Source of the DNA: CAYGZL01 sp964354345
GTDB taxonomy: Bacteria > Chloroflexota > Anaerolineae > Anaerolineales > UBA4823
DNA length: 64,000 bases
NCBI GenBank assembly: GCA_964354345.1
Contig: CAYGZL010000016.1
Span: 1-64,000, forward strand
Direction of reading: 5' to 3'
Shown here piece by piece: positions 16,451 to 25,806 of the stretch. The notes beneath the pieces were generated by a model. That model was not told where the DNA came from, did no database searches, and worked only from the letters and a program-made list of their open reading frames with translations. Within the stretch, counting starts at the first letter, position 1. The number at the start of each line of letters is the position of its first letter. The position numbers and the translations under genes are program-made.

Positions 16451-19375
16451 ATGCCTCCCACACTTTATCTAATTGATGGCCATGCTCTGGCTTATAGAAC
16501 TTATTTTGCTCTTACTCGGGGATCAACGGGTGGTTTTACTACCCGAAGTGGTGAACCCACCGCCGGTGTTTATGGTTTCACCAGCGTGTTACTACGCTTA
16601 CTCGAGCAAGAGAATCCTGATTACCTGGCCGTAGCGTTCGACACCGGGCGAACCTTCCGTGATGACTTGTTTCCTGATTATAAAGGCACTCGTGCCAAAA
16701 TGCCAGATGATCTGCGACCACAAATTGAGCGCATCCGCCAGTTGGTCGATGCCTTCAATATTCCACGCCTGGAGATTGAAGGGTATGAGGCTGATGATAT
16801 TTTAGGGAGCGTGGCTCGCTGGGCGGTCAAACAAGGCCTGGGAGTCAAGATCATCACTGGCGACCGGGACTTATTGCAATTGGTTGATGACCGTATTATC
16901 GTAAACCTGCCCGGCAGATCCTTGTCAGACGCTAAGGATTACTTCGCTGAGGATGTCATGGATTACCTTGGTGTACGACCGGATCAGGTTGTGGATTTTA
17001 AAGCGTTGGTGGGTGATAAGTCGGACAATATCCCAGGTGTGCCGGGGATTGGTGAAAAAACAGCGATTACCCTGCTGGAAGCCTACCACAACCTGGACAA
17101 CATCTACGCCCACCTGGAGGAGATCAGTGCCGCGAACCGTAAGAAGCTCGAGGCTGGTCGAGAATCGGCTTATCTAAGCAAGAAGCTGGCAACCATCGTC
17201 CAGGATTTGGATGTGCAGGTTGATCTTGAGCGCGCCCGGCCGGATTACTTTGAACCACAGGATGTTGAAGCGCTCTTTCGGGAACTGGAATTTCGTTCGT
17301 TGTTGCCGCGTTTGCTGAACCTGGAACGTCGCTATGGAAAAAATGTTGCTTCGGGAGCGGCTCGCAGTGCCTTGAAAGGGAAACAACTCATTATGTTTAC
17401 CCCACCTGAAGCTGGAGACTCAACGGGTGACGTGTCAACGACCGACCAACCCGCACCCTCGGTTCAACCCATTGAGACCCCCCTTGAAATACCTCGCCCC
17501 GCACAGCAGGATGGGGATGGCAATAGGAGAGTTGTTACAATTACTAGCTCCGAGGCTTTAGAAGCGCTTTTGCGACGCCTGGCTTCAGCCCGGCAGGTTT
17601 CGATTGATACAGAGACAACCGCGACGGATCCGATGCGCGCTGAGCTGGTCGGCATATCGCTGTCAGTTCAACCTGGGGAAGGATTTTATATTCCGGTTGG
17701 ACATCGCATGCCTGAAGGAGCGCAACTTCCATTGCAACAGGTTGTGGATGCGTTGAGGGGACCCCTGGTAGATGCTCACCTACCCAAGGTTGGGCATAAC
17801 TTGAAATACGACTTTATCATGTTGGCGCGGCAAGGTTTGCGTCTCAATCCTCTGGCATTCGATACAATGATTGCTGAGTGGGTCATCAACCCCACTTCGC
17901 GAAACCTGGGCCTCAAGAGTCTGGCCTGGGTGCGCCAGGATATTCAGATGACCTCGATTGAAGAATTGATCGGTAAAGGTAAAAGCCAGATTACCATGGC
18001 CGAGGTGCCTGTTGAGCAGGCGGCTGTTTATGCGGCTGCGGATGCAGAAGTTGTGTTGCGCTTGATGCCTGAGTTAGAGCAAGAGTTGCAGGCCTGTAAT
18101 GGTCTGACCTTGTTCCAGAGCCTGGAAATGCCGCTGGTGACAGTGTTAGCAGATATGGAGATGGCTGGCGTGAGGCTGGATATTCCATTCTTGCGGCAGA
18201 TGTCGGCTGATCTGCAAGCACGCTTGAGCGAGGTTGAAGGACAGGTCTACACCGCGGTGGGTATTCCATTCAATATAAATTCTCCGCCGCAGCTCTCCGA
18301 TGCGTTGTTTAACCGTTTGAAGCTGGAGCCACCTGACCGGACGCAGCGCACTGCAACTGGTTTTTATTCCACCTCTGCCGATGTGTTGGAGACGTTACGC
18401 GGAAAACATAGCGCGGTTGATTGGGTTCTGGAATACCGCGAACTGGCCAAGCTTAAATCCACCTATGTGGATGCGTTACCCCTGCAGGTGAACCCACGCA
18501 CTGGCCGGGTGCATACATCCTACAATCAGACCGGCGTAGTTACCGGGCGGATCGCCTCTTCGGATCCGAACCTGCAAAACATCCCGATCCGTACCGACTT
18601 GGGACGCCAGGTCCGAAAAGCATTCGTGGCTTCTCCAGGTTGGCAATTGATCTCAATAGATTATTCTCAGGTAGAACTTCGCATTGTTGCCCACATGGCC
18701 AGTGATCAGGCCATGCTGGCGACCTTCCGGGCTGGCCAGGATATCCATTCTGCGACCGCTGCGGCCGTGTATGGGGTTCCGCTTGAGGCGGTTACAAAAG
18801 AACAGCGCCGCCGTGCCAAGGGAATCAACTTTGGCTTGATCTATGGGATGAGCGCCTTCGGCTTGACGCGCGCAACTGACTTGACGTTGGCCGAGTCTGA
18901 AGATTTCATGCAAACCTATTTCAAGCAGTTCCCGGGAGTAAAAAGTTATTTGGATGGGATACGTCGCCTGGCTGCAGCACAGGGGTATGTTGAGACGCTG
19001 CTCGGTCGGCGCAGATACTTCCCAGGTTTAAAAAATCCGAGCAATGTCAATGTTCGTAATCGTGAAGAGCGTGAGGCAATTAATGCTCCCATTCAGGGAA
19101 CAGCAGCGGATATCATGAAATTGGCGATGTTGCACGTGCCACAGGCCCTGGCGCAGGCAGGGTTATCAGGTCGCATGCTACTGCAGGTGCATGATGAACT
19201 GGTTATTGAGTGTCCCCCTCAGGAGTTAATTCCGACCGTCGCTGCGGTACAGATAGTAATGGAGAATGCCTACCAACTGAGTGTGCCCCTGCAAACCGAA
19301 GCCCGTTATGGCGCAACTTGGGGAGATATGGAGCTGGTCAAAGTCGTAGCCAGCGGAACTATGGGTCCGACTTAA
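16451..19375 (+). CDS. polA: DNA polymerase I
   Basis: A 974-residue three-domain enzyme for Okazaki fragment processing and repair. Residues 1 to about 290 are the 5'-3' nuclease (DGHALAYRTYFAL, GYEADDILG, TGDRDLLQL, GDKSDNIPGVPGIG). After a Pro-rich linker the 3'-5' exonuclease keeps all three motifs (DTETT, HNLKYDF, YAAADAE), so proofreading should be active. The polymerase has motif A (SIDYSQVELR), motif B (RRRAKGINFGLIYG) and motif C (QVHDELVIE). TAAAGGTGA precedes the ATG. It is transcribed alone and converges with the gene ending at 19399. Confidence 0.96.
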   Translation: MPPTLYLIDGHALAYRTYFALTRGSTGGFTTRSGEPTAGVYGFTSVLLRLLEQENPDYLAVAFDTGRTFRDDLFPDYKGTRAKMPDDLRPQIERIRQLVDAFNIPRLEIEGYEADDILGSVARWAVKQGLGVKIITGDRDLLQLVDDRIIVNLPGRSLSDAKDYFAEDVMDYLGVRPDQVVDFKALVGDKSDNIPGVPGIGEKTAITLLEAYHNLDNIYAHLEEISAANRKKLEAGRESAYLSKKLATIVQDLDVQVDLERARPDYFEPQDVEALFRELEFRSLLPRLLNLERRYGKNVASGAARSALKGKQLIMFTPPEAGDSTGDVSTTDQPAPSVQPIETPLEIPRPAQQDGDGNRRVVTITSSEALEALLRRLASARQVSIDTETTATDPMRAELVGISLSVQPGEGFYIPVGHRMPEGAQLPLQQVVDALRGPLVDAHLPKVGHNLKYDFIMLARQGLRLNPLAFDTMIAEWVINPTSRNLGLKSLAWVRQDIQMTSIEELIGKGKSQITMAEVPVEQAAVYAAADAEVVLRLMPELEQELQACNGLTLFQSLEMPLVTVLADMEMAGVRLDIPFLRQMSADLQARLSEVEGQVYTAVGIPFNINSPPQLSDALFNRLKLEPPDRTQRTATGFYSTSADVLETLRGKHSAVDWVLEYRELAKLKSTYVDALPLQVNPRTGRVHTSYNQTGVVTGRIASSDPNLQNIPIRTDLGRQVRKAFVASPGWQLISIDYSQVELRIVAHMASDQAMLATFRAGQDIHSATAAAVYGVPLEAVTKEQRRRAKGINFGLIYGMSAFGLTRATDLTLAESEDFMQTYFKQFPGVKSYLDGIRRLAAAQGYVETLLGRRRYFPGLKNPSNVNVRNREEREAINAPIQGTAADIMKLAMLHVPQALAQAGLSGRMLLQVHDELVIECPPQELIPTVAAVQIVMENAYQLSVPLQTEARYGATWGDMELVKVVASGTMGPT

Positions 19376-19398
19376 CTGACACGTGCAGGTTGGAAGAA

Positions 19399-20400
19399 CT
19401 AATACCAGAGACGGAAAGAGGCGACGGCAGTTTGATCGTATTGGTTGTAGCGGACCTTCGCCCGTAGAATTACCGATCCGACCGAGGTGGAACGGTAATC
19501 GAATGAGAAGCGGACGACGCCATCTTTGTTGGTAGGTTCTTTCAACAGGTAAGTTATTGTATCCTGGGTGGGCAGAGTAACTTCAACATTCACTTGTGCA
19601 TTGGCAACAGGTTGAAGGTTCTGATCCCGTACTACAATGGTTACGATTTGCTGACCTTGGCGGGACATGATCGGATATTGGTTAAAGATCCGCACACGCA
19701 ATCTCAGGACTACACTCGGCGCGTTATTACTCCACAGGTGGATTAATTCCTCACCGTGATCTCTAAAATACTCCTCTCCTAAATCAGCCAGAACCACCCG
19801 TTGTCCAGGAGGCAGTTCAGGATGCCACTCGAAACGCGCCCGTTGGAAGTATTGAACAATCCGCTCGCTATGAATTTGGAAACCAGAAATTGGGTAGCCA
19901 AACTGAGCCACTCCACCGTTGGCGTCAAAAAAGGTCAGGAAATCGAAGCACACCTGGGAATCAGTTTCATGATAAAGCCGGCAGTTTGGCGAATTCCGGG
20001 GCACCTCAATATTATCGCCGGGGACATACAAGTACCATCCCAAAGGACTTAAGAGTACACGTAATTCGGGAGGGTTTTCAGGGCGCAGCTCAAACCTGGC
20101 ACGCTGGAAGTATTGGACTAATTGACCGCTGTTTTTATCTGGGAAAGCGTCTGTGGTTGGGTACCCGTAGATCAGCTTCGGATTTGGGATGCTCAGATAG
20201 GCAGTCAGGAAGTCGCCCGTGACCTTATGCCCCGACTCGGGGAAAAATAATTCATTATTGCTCAGGTAGAAAGATGACTGCCAGTCGAATAGACCATGCG
20301 TTCCGCCTTGATCTTGAGCGAATGATGGTTGCCAGGCAGCAAAACTGCTGAACAGAACCAAAAGCGTCACAATTAGCAGGCAGCCGACACTCCGTCGCAT
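19399..20400 (-). CDS. Secreted protein with two YFQRARFE repeats and an Ig-like tail
   Basis: A 333-residue exported protein with a signal peptide up to about residue 29 (ending SFAQ). The body holds two copies of a repeat of the form YGYPxxxxF...VQYFQRARFExxPExPP, followed by RVxLxxLG: one near residues 78-118, the other near 168-205. The last 110 residues (VVTIVVRDQNLQPVANAQVNVEV) look like an Ig-like or carboxypeptidase-regulatory-like domain. The repeat resembles one I associate with secreted Chloroflexota proteins; its function is unknown. A strong promoter ends 6 bp before the ATG, so the mRNA is probably leaderless. Confidence 0.75.
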   Translation of the reverse strand: MRRSVGCLLIVTLLVLFSSFAAWQPSFAQDQGGTHGLFDWQSSFYLSNNELFFPESGHKVTGDFLTAYLSIPNPKLIYGYPTTDAFPDKNSGQLVQYFQRARFELRPENPPELRVLLSPLGWYLYVPGDNIEVPRNSPNCRLYHETDSQVCFDFLTFFDANGGVAQFGYPISGFQIHSERIVQYFQRARFEWHPELPPGQRVVLADLGEEYFRDHGEELIHLWSNNAPSVVLRLRVRIFNQYPIMSRQGQQIVTIVVRDQNLQPVANAQVNVEVTLPTQDTITYLLKEPTNKDGVVRFSFDYRSTSVGSVILRAKVRYNQYDQTAVASFRLWY

Positions 20401-20406
20401 GATAAG

Positions 20407-20435
20407 ATTATATAGAATTCATTGCAGAGTGACAA
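20407..20435 (-). promoter_or_regulatory. Promoter of the secreted repeat protein (leaderless type)
   Basis: TTGTCA (20430-20435), 17 bp, TATAAT (20407-20412), then exactly 6 bp to the ATG at 20400. There is no room for a ribosome-binding site. Confidence 0.7.
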
Positions 20436-20512
20436 TAGAAAAAACGTTCTTTTTGAGCGTATCATCCACCTCAAAACAGATCACTTGTATTCGCTTAATA
20501 TCCAGAGGCATG

Positions 20513-20869
20513 ATGAAACCTATCCATTTTATTGCAGAACCGATCAATGTTTCCTATGATCAACTTCCGATGTTGGAGAAAAAGCCAGGCTGTCCACAGC
20601 GATTTGTCTGGCGGGATAGGGTGTATCCTGTTGTTGAAGTACTCAGCGAGTGGCACGATTACCGTCGGCGGGATCGCATGGCCGGCAACATGCGCCCGGA
20701 ACATGCGACCACTGCCGCCAGGCGGGGGAGTTGGGGCGTGGGTCAGGATTATTACCGGGTGCGTACAGCAGACGGACGGATATTTGACATCTATTTTGAC
20801 CGGGCGCCCAAGGATGCCGACCATCGCAAAGGTGCCTGGTTCCTCGATAAAGAAATGCAAGAGGGATGA
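20513..20869 (+). CDS. DUF6504-like small protein
   Basis: A protein of 118 residues (119 if the adjacent ATG at 20510 is used). The core RFVWRDRVYPVVEVLSEWHD and the later YYRVRTADGRIFDIYFDR resemble DUF6504, a compact beta-rich domain of unknown function better known from Actinobacteria. AGAGG upstream fits the ATG at 20513 better than the one at 20510. It is basic, soluble and without signal peptide. The gene is transcribed alone and converges with the CAP-domain gene, ending 5 bp from it. Confidence 0.6.
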   Translation: MKPIHFIAEPINVSYDQLPMLEKKPGCPQRFVWRDRVYPVVEVLSEWHDYRRRDRMAGNMRPEHATTAARRGSWGVGQDYYRVRTADGRIFDIYFDRAPKDADHRKGAWFLDKEMQEG

Positions 20870-20874
20870 GAGGG

Positions 20875-21981
20875 TCATCGCTTACGTTGCAGAGCGCTGC
20901 TGGTAAATAACAAGAGGATCCCCAGGATCGCCAGTCCAATTATTACGACCGCGAAGGGATCGCGTTGGAAAAACGAACGGACAGACAAAACCGGGCTGTT
21001 ATCGGGTGGGGATGTCGTTTCAATTGGGAGTGGGATGGTCGATGTGGGGCTGGTGATCCGGGTGGGAGTACGCGTAGGTCTGGTTGTGGCGGTTGGTCGG
21101 GGTGTGCTTGTGGGTAATTGGCTTGGGGTGGGGGTTGGATCGGGGGGTTTGATCTGCAAGCGTTGGTTGGGGTAAATGACTGAGGTGGTATTTAAATGGT
21201 TAAGGGTCAACAGCGTCTGTAACTCAACCTGGTAAGCTCTGGCGATCTGAATTAATGACTGCCCCGACTGAACAATATGCGTAATCGAGCCGTCGAGACC
21301 TGGCGTGACAGTTTGAACGGGTATGATCCATTGAGCAATTAAGGAGGCAGTCGGAGAAGGCATGGCGGGGTTGGTCGTTGGTGTCCCTGAAGGGAATTCA
21401 GGAGTCATGTTGCCGGATTCGCCCGCAATGTAACCAGCATCCAGGGTGAAATAGTACATCGTCCCATCGGAGGCAACGCCCGCTCCGGCGTCGCGGATGT
21501 AGGGTGAGAGCATTGTATTAAGGTGGATATCATCTCCCTGCCAGAGCGAAACTGCGATCTCGGCCGTCATATTGGTGCCACCAGCAATATTTTCGCTGAC
21601 AAATACTGTCTGACCGCCGCCGTAACCCGCCGCAATGGCGCGCTGGCGAGGGACGGTACCACCTGCTCCGGTATGGGTGATTGTGTGAATCGAAGCCTGG
21701 TAGTCTGAATGTGCCTGGGCAGCAGCCATTAAGGCGTTATTGATACGATAGGCGGGCAGACCATGCGCCACCCGTAAGGCATTGACAGAGGCGATCAAAT
21801 CATTCGCTTGTGGGTTATACCCTACAGCCGCTTTATTGGCCAGGGTGGGTTGAGTTAGCGCGGCCAGGAGCCAGACCAGACTGACCAGAATGAGAAATAA
21901 CGCAATATGTGGAATAATAATTCTGTTCGGAACAGAAGTACTGGGGAAGCTTACATACCTGCCAGGCAGCCTGCGGACCAT
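20875..21981 (-). CDS. Surface protein with CAP and LysM domains
   Basis: A 368-residue envelope protein. A membrane or signal segment lies near residues 24-45, followed by a CAP/SCP domain (NALRVAHGLPAYRINNALMAAAQAHSDYQAS and SENIAGG), where CAP domains keep His and Glu ligands. Next come a LysM peptidoglycan-binding domain (HIVQSGQSLIQIARAYQVEL to YPNQRLQIKP), a Pro/Thr-rich stalk and a C-terminal membrane helix with a basic end (LQRKR). It is therefore wall-bound and tethered. No ribosome-binding site precedes the ATG; an extended -10 lies 7 bp upstream. It may also be read from the heat-shock operon, since polX ends 22 bp before it. Confidence 0.8.
   Translation of the reverse strand: MVRRLPGRYVSFPSTSVPNRIIIPHIALFLILVSLVWLLAALTQPTLANKAAVGYNPQANDLIASVNALRVAHGLPAYRINNALMAAAQAHSDYQASIHTITHTGAGGTVPRQRAIAAGYGGGQTVFVSENIAGGTNMTAEIAVSLWQGDDIHLNTMLSPYIRDAGAGVASDGTMYYFTLDAGYIAGESGNMTPEFPSGTPTTNPAMPSPTASLIAQWIIPVQTVTPGLDGSITHIVQSGQSLIQIARAYQVELQTLLTLNHLNTTSVIYPNQRLQIKPPDPTPTPSQLPTSTPRPTATTRPTRTPTRITSPTSTIPLPIETTSPPDNSPVLSVRSFFQRDPFAVVIIGLAILGILLLFTSSALQRKR
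21928..21943. repeat. Degenerate copy of the CGGAAC-N4-GTTCCG repeat
   Basis: CGGAACAGAAGTACTG matches the family left arm and loop but has a damaged right arm. It lies inside the region coding for the N-terminus of the CAP/LysM protein, so it could be chance. Confidence 0.3.
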
Positions 21982-21988
21982 GTCCAAA

Positions 21989-21997
21989 ATAATAACA
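21989..21997 (-). promoter_or_regulatory. Extended -10 promoter of the CAP/LysM gene
   Basis: TGT-TATTAT on the minus strand, 7 bp from the ATG at 21981. No -35 is visible. It is consistent with a leaderless mRNA. Confidence 0.45.
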
Positions 21998-22003
21998 TAA
22001 ATC

Positions 22004-23743
22004 TTAATCTGCCCGGGTTTCCAACCATCCCAGCAAACGTTCTGACTCCCAGGTATTAATCACATGCTTTGCTTCGACCCAGCCGCGCCGGGCCGTGGCT
22101 ATGCCAAAAAACAGCAAATCCATGTCGCTGGGGCTGTGAGCATCGGTGTTGATGCTGAGCGGGATACCCAATTCGATCGCCCGGCGAGCATAGATATCAT
22201 CCAAATCCAGACGGGATGGGTGGGCGTTGATTTCCAACGCCACGTGGTGTTCCGCTGCCTCGACCAGGACAGCCTCCATGTCCAGATCAGACCCCTCGCG
22301 ATTGGGGAACATCCGACCGGTGGGGTGACCGATGATGTCCACGTAGGAGTTGCGAATGGCATTTACCAGGCGCCGGGTAATGTGTTCTCGCGGTTGGCGC
22401 AGACTGGAATGGATCGAGGCGACAACAATATCTAATTTTGCCAGAACTTCGTCAGGAAAATCAAGTGCGCCATCCGCCCGGATTTCAACCTCAGCGCCTT
22501 GTAAGAGTCGGATTGAATCACCCAACTCAGCTTGTACAGCATCAATCTCAGCGCGTTGTTGGATTAACTCGTTGACTGACAAACCACCCGCGACACCCAG
22601 GCTGCTGGAATGGTCTGTAACAGCCAGGATTTTCATACCATGCTGGCGAGCGGCCTCAGCCATTTGCCGGATCGTATATTTCCCGTCGCTCCAGGTTGAG
22701 TGCGAGTGCAGTTCAGCGTGGATATCACTGGTCTCCAGCAGATGTGGCAGTCGACCTGCCCGAGCAGCCTGCACCTCGCCGCGATCTTCGCGCAGTTCAG
22801 GTGGGATCCAGGGTAAATCGAGCATGGCATAGACTTCTTCTTCAGTTGCACAAAGCAGCTCGCTGCCATCTGGGCGCTGGAAAGCGTGCTCCGAGAGTGA
22901 GAGGTCTTTCTTCTGAGCCAGTTCGCGCAAACGGACATTGTGATCCTTGGAGCCGGTAGCATATTGCAGAGCCGTGCCAAAACGTTGTGGGGGATGCACC
23001 CAGAGTTGGGCGCGGATGTTATGGCTAAATTCGACACTCGCTTTCGTGTCACCCTGCCCAGAGATGTGAATGACCTGCGGATGATGGATAAAGGCTTCCA
23101 TCACTGTACCTGAATCAATGGCTGCGACCAGGATATCCAGATCACCGACAGTCGATCGCATACGGCGCAGGCTACCGGCGGGCTCGACTCTGTGTACACC
23201 GGGTTGGGCGCGCAGGTACGCCAGGAGCTCCTGAGCGAAGGGCCAGGCCTTACCGAGCGGGATACGTCCTGAGCGGCGCGCCAGGGCTTCCAATCCCGCC
23301 AACACCTTGGCCTCAGATTTTTCACCCATGCCAGGTAATGAACGCAGCTTGCCAGCACGCGCGGCTGCTTCGAGTTCCATCAAATTAGTAATACCGAGTT
23401 GTTTCCAAAACAAGGCGGCTTTTTTGGGGCCCAGATCGGGCACCTCGAGCAGATCTATCAATGTTGGCGGAACTTCCTGCTCCAGGTGTTCCAGGAAACC
23501 GAGGCGACCAGTGGTAAATAGTTCGTCGATTTTTTCCTGGATAGCTTTACCAATACCAGGGATTTCGGTCAACGTGCCTGCTTGCCAATATTCCCGGACC
23601 GGTCGCACCAGGCCAATTAGATTCTCAGCCACCTTGCGATAGGCCAGGGTTTTGTAGATAATTTCGCCTTTGATCTCCAACAAATCTGCAATTCTAACGA
23701 AAATGTCAGCAAGTTGTTGATTGGAGAAATTAGTTGAGCTCAT
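22004..23743 (-). CDS. polX: DNA polymerase/3'-5' exonuclease PolX
   Basis: A 579-residue repair polymerase. The N-terminal part has helix-hairpin-helix segments (LTEIPGIGKAIQEKI, LRSLPGMGEKSEAKV) and the family-X palm (PAGSLRRMRSTVGDLDILVA, giving the catalytic GDLDIL). The C-terminal PHP phosphoesterase domain starts at ELHSHSTWSDGK and contains AVTDHSS, IHSS and NTDAH metal ligands. The full PHP set suggests active exonuclease or AP-processing activity. The ATG at 23743 overlaps the end of prmA, so it belongs to the hrcA-grpE-dnaK-dnaJ-prmA chain, which is an uncommon place for a repair polymerase. Confidence 0.92.
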   Translation of the reverse strand: MSSTNFSNQQLADIFVRIADLLEIKGEIIYKTLAYRKVAENLIGLVRPVREYWQAGTLTEIPGIGKAIQEKIDELFTTGRLGFLEHLEQEVPPTLIDLLEVPDLGPKKAALFWKQLGITNLMELEAAARAGKLRSLPGMGEKSEAKVLAGLEALARRSGRIPLGKAWPFAQELLAYLRAQPGVHRVEPAGSLRRMRSTVGDLDILVAAIDSGTVMEAFIHHPQVIHISGQGDTKASVEFSHNIRAQLWVHPPQRFGTALQYATGSKDHNVRLRELAQKKDLSLSEHAFQRPDGSELLCATEEEVYAMLDLPWIPPELREDRGEVQAARAGRLPHLLETSDIHAELHSHSTWSDGKYTIRQMAEAARQHGMKILAVTDHSSSLGVAGGLSVNELIQQRAEIDAVQAELGDSIRLLQGAEVEIRADGALDFPDEVLAKLDIVVASIHSSLRQPREHITRRLVNAIRNSYVDIIGHPTGRMFPNREGSDLDMEAVLVEAAEHHVALEINAHPSRLDLDDIYARRAIELGIPLSINTDAHSPSDMDLLFFGIATARRGWVEAKHVINTWESERLLGWLETRAD

Positions 23744-24683
23744 AATATCCAATCTCTTCTGGTTTTCTGATGAGGATGGCTACCCAATCTCCATTCTGTT
23801 TTTGACTTTCCACCTGCAGGCTGTTGCGTTGAGCAGCGACTATAACCGCCTCAGCTTGCTCCTCCAGAATGCCGGAGAGAACCAGGTATCCACCCGGAGT
23901 CAGGATTCCTGCCAGGCCATCGTCGAGCAGGCGCTCGAGCACCGGAGCCAGGATGTTGACCAGCACTAAAGGTGCCAGGCGGAGGGAAAATGTACCAGCG
24001 CGAATATCGACCAGTGAACCAACCCCCAACTCGAGATGTGCGGCGACTCCATTGGTAATTGCATTTTGGCGGGCGGTAGTAATCGCCTGTGGATCGATGT
24101 CGACTCCTAATGCAAAGGAAGTGCCTAGTTTGAGGGCAGCCACAGCCAGGATGGCGGTGCCGCAGCCCAGGTCGATCACATCCGAGTTTACATGGTTCGC
24201 GACCAGGAGTTCTTCCAGGTACTCCAGACATAGTTGAGTGGTTGGGTGTGTACCGGTTCCGAATGCCATGCCGGGATCAATACGGATGGGGATGCGAGTC
24301 GGGTCGGGGGATTCCAACCAGGCTGGTACGATCATCAGTTTGCGCCCAATAGGTATGGGCTGGTAATGAACTTTCCAGGTTTCTGCCCAGTTGTCTTCCT
24401 GGATGGTGCGGAATGCAGGCGCCGGCAGGGGTTGGATGCGACCCAGATACCATAGCGCTTCCTCCAGCCGTTGGCGGGTCTCTTCGATCCGCTCGTCGAT
24501 CGGCAAAAAGGCAAAGATGCGCAACGGACCAACGGAGCGCCCTCCTTCATCATCCAGGTTAGCGGTAACCGCAGTACTCTCAATCACGACGCCGGTGGGT
24601 GCGAAGCGAGCCATGACTTCAGCTACCGCCTCGGCTAACTCACCGTCAACAGTCAGAGATACTTCAAGCCAATTAAGTTCCAT
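23730..24683 (-). CDS. prmA: Ribosomal protein L11 methyltransferase
   Basis: A 317-residue enzyme that trimethylates ribosomal protein L11. The N-terminal L11-binding domain (LNWLEVSLTVDGELAEAVAEV) is followed by a Rossmann methyltransferase with DPGMAFGTGTHPTTQLCL, the PrmA signature, and motif I VIDLGCGTAILAVAA. The late motif VLVNILAPVL replaces the usual NPPY-like site in the normal PrmA way. Its ATG lies within the last codons of dnaJ (overlap about 11 bp), the well-known dnaJ-prmA linkage. Confidence 0.94.
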   Translation of the reverse strand: MELNWLEVSLTVDGELAEAVAEVMARFAPTGVVIESTAVTANLDDEGGRSVGPLRIFAFLPIDERIEETRQRLEEALWYLGRIQPLPAPAFRTIQEDNWAETWKVHYQPIPIGRKLMIVPAWLESPDPTRIPIRIDPGMAFGTGTHPTTQLCLEYLEELLVANHVNSDVIDLGCGTAILAVAALKLGTSFALGVDIDPQAITTARQNAITNGVAAHLELGVGSLVDIRAGTFSLRLAPLVLVNILAPVLERLLDDGLAGILTPGGYLVLSGILEEQAEAVIVAAQRNSLQVESQKQNGDWVAILIRKPEEIGYYELN

Positions 24684-25800
24684 CACCGGTCAAGGTGTCT
24701 TTTAACCAGTCCAGGAAACCGCGCTCCTGAGGTCGTACTTCGCTGCCCAGGTTCTTGGCAAGCTGTTCGAAAATCTTCCGTTGTTCTGGTGACAAGCGAG
24801 TAGGAATATCAACATTGATGATTACATGTTGGTCTCCACGACCACTGCTACGCACATACGGAATGCCTTTACCCCGTAGGGTGAGTACTTTGCCAGGTTG
24901 GGTACCGGACGGAATCTTTAACGTGGTTTGCCCATCTATTGTTGGTATTTCGACTTCAGCGCCTAATGTGGCCTGGGCGATGTTAATGGTTAATTCCAGC
25001 AAAATATCGTTTTCACGGCGCTTGAAGAACTTGTGGGGTTTGACATTGAGCGTGAGGTACAAATTGCCATTTGGACCGCCGTTCAGCCCGGGTTGCCCTT
25101 CGCCAGCCAGGCGCATTTGGGTACCGGTGTCAACTCCGGCCGGGATGGTGATGATCTTCTGGCGAGTATGCCGTTCAAGTCCACGCCCTCGGCAGTTGTG
25201 ACATGGCGTAGCAATTGTCTCGCCATGGCCGTTGCAGGTGGGGCAGGTTGACACCTGCACCATTGAACCCAAGAGGGTTTGGCGCACCTGGCGCACTTCC
25301 CCGCTACCCCGGCAAGTAGCGCAGCGTTGGGCTGACGTACCTGGTTCTGCGCCAGAACCGTTGCAGGTGCTACAGATTTCATCGCGCGTAATTTCGATCG
25401 GCTTTTCAATGCCAAAAACAGCTTCTTCGAAGGTCAGATCCACTCGCTGCTGGATATCGCTGCCACGCCGCGGGGCATTCTGGCTGCGAGATGTTCCACG
25501 CCCAAAACCGAATAAATCCCCGAGAATATCAGTGAAATCAGTGAAATCTACATTAATATCCGGACCGCCTCCTGGACCGCGCACTCCAGCATGTCCATAA
25601 CGATCATAGGCGGCGCGCTTCTGATCATCGGAGAGGACCGCGTAGGCCTCGTTGATCTCTTTGAATCGTTCCTCGGCATCCGGCGCTTTGTTGACATCGG
25701 GATGGTACTGACGTGCCAGCCTCCGAAAAGCGGCCTTGAGCTCTTCTTGTGTGGCGTTGCGAGATACGCCTAGAATTTCATAGTAGTCTCGGTCGGTCAT
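24673..25800 (-). CDS. dnaJ: Chaperone protein DnaJ
   Basis: The DnaK co-chaperone, 375 residues. It has a J domain with HPD (RQYHPDVNK, about residue 34), a Gly/Phe-rich linker and four zinc-binding CxxCxGxG-type repeats (CSTCNGSG, CATCRGSG, CPTCNGHG, CHNCRGRG) at about 144-210. A two-part C-terminal substrate-binding region follows. It is 6 bp downstream of dnaK and overlaps prmA. Confidence 0.97.
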   Translation of the reverse strand: MTDRDYYEILGVSRNATQEELKAAFRRLARQYHPDVNKAPDAEERFKEINEAYAVLSDDQKRAAYDRYGHAGVRGPGGGPDINVDFTDFTDILGDLFGFGRGTSRSQNAPRRGSDIQQRVDLTFEEAVFGIEKPIEITRDEICSTCNGSGAEPGTSAQRCATCRGSGEVRQVRQTLLGSMVQVSTCPTCNGHGETIATPCHNCRGRGLERHTRQKIITIPAGVDTGTQMRLAGEGQPGLNGGPNGNLYLTLNVKPHKFFKRRENDILLELTINIAQATLGAEVEIPTIDGQTTLKIPSGTQPGKVLTLRGKGIPYVRSSGRGDQHVIINVDIPTRLSPEQRKIFEQLAKNLGSEVRPQERGFLDWLKDTLTGDGT

Positions 25801-25806
25801 TTAGCG

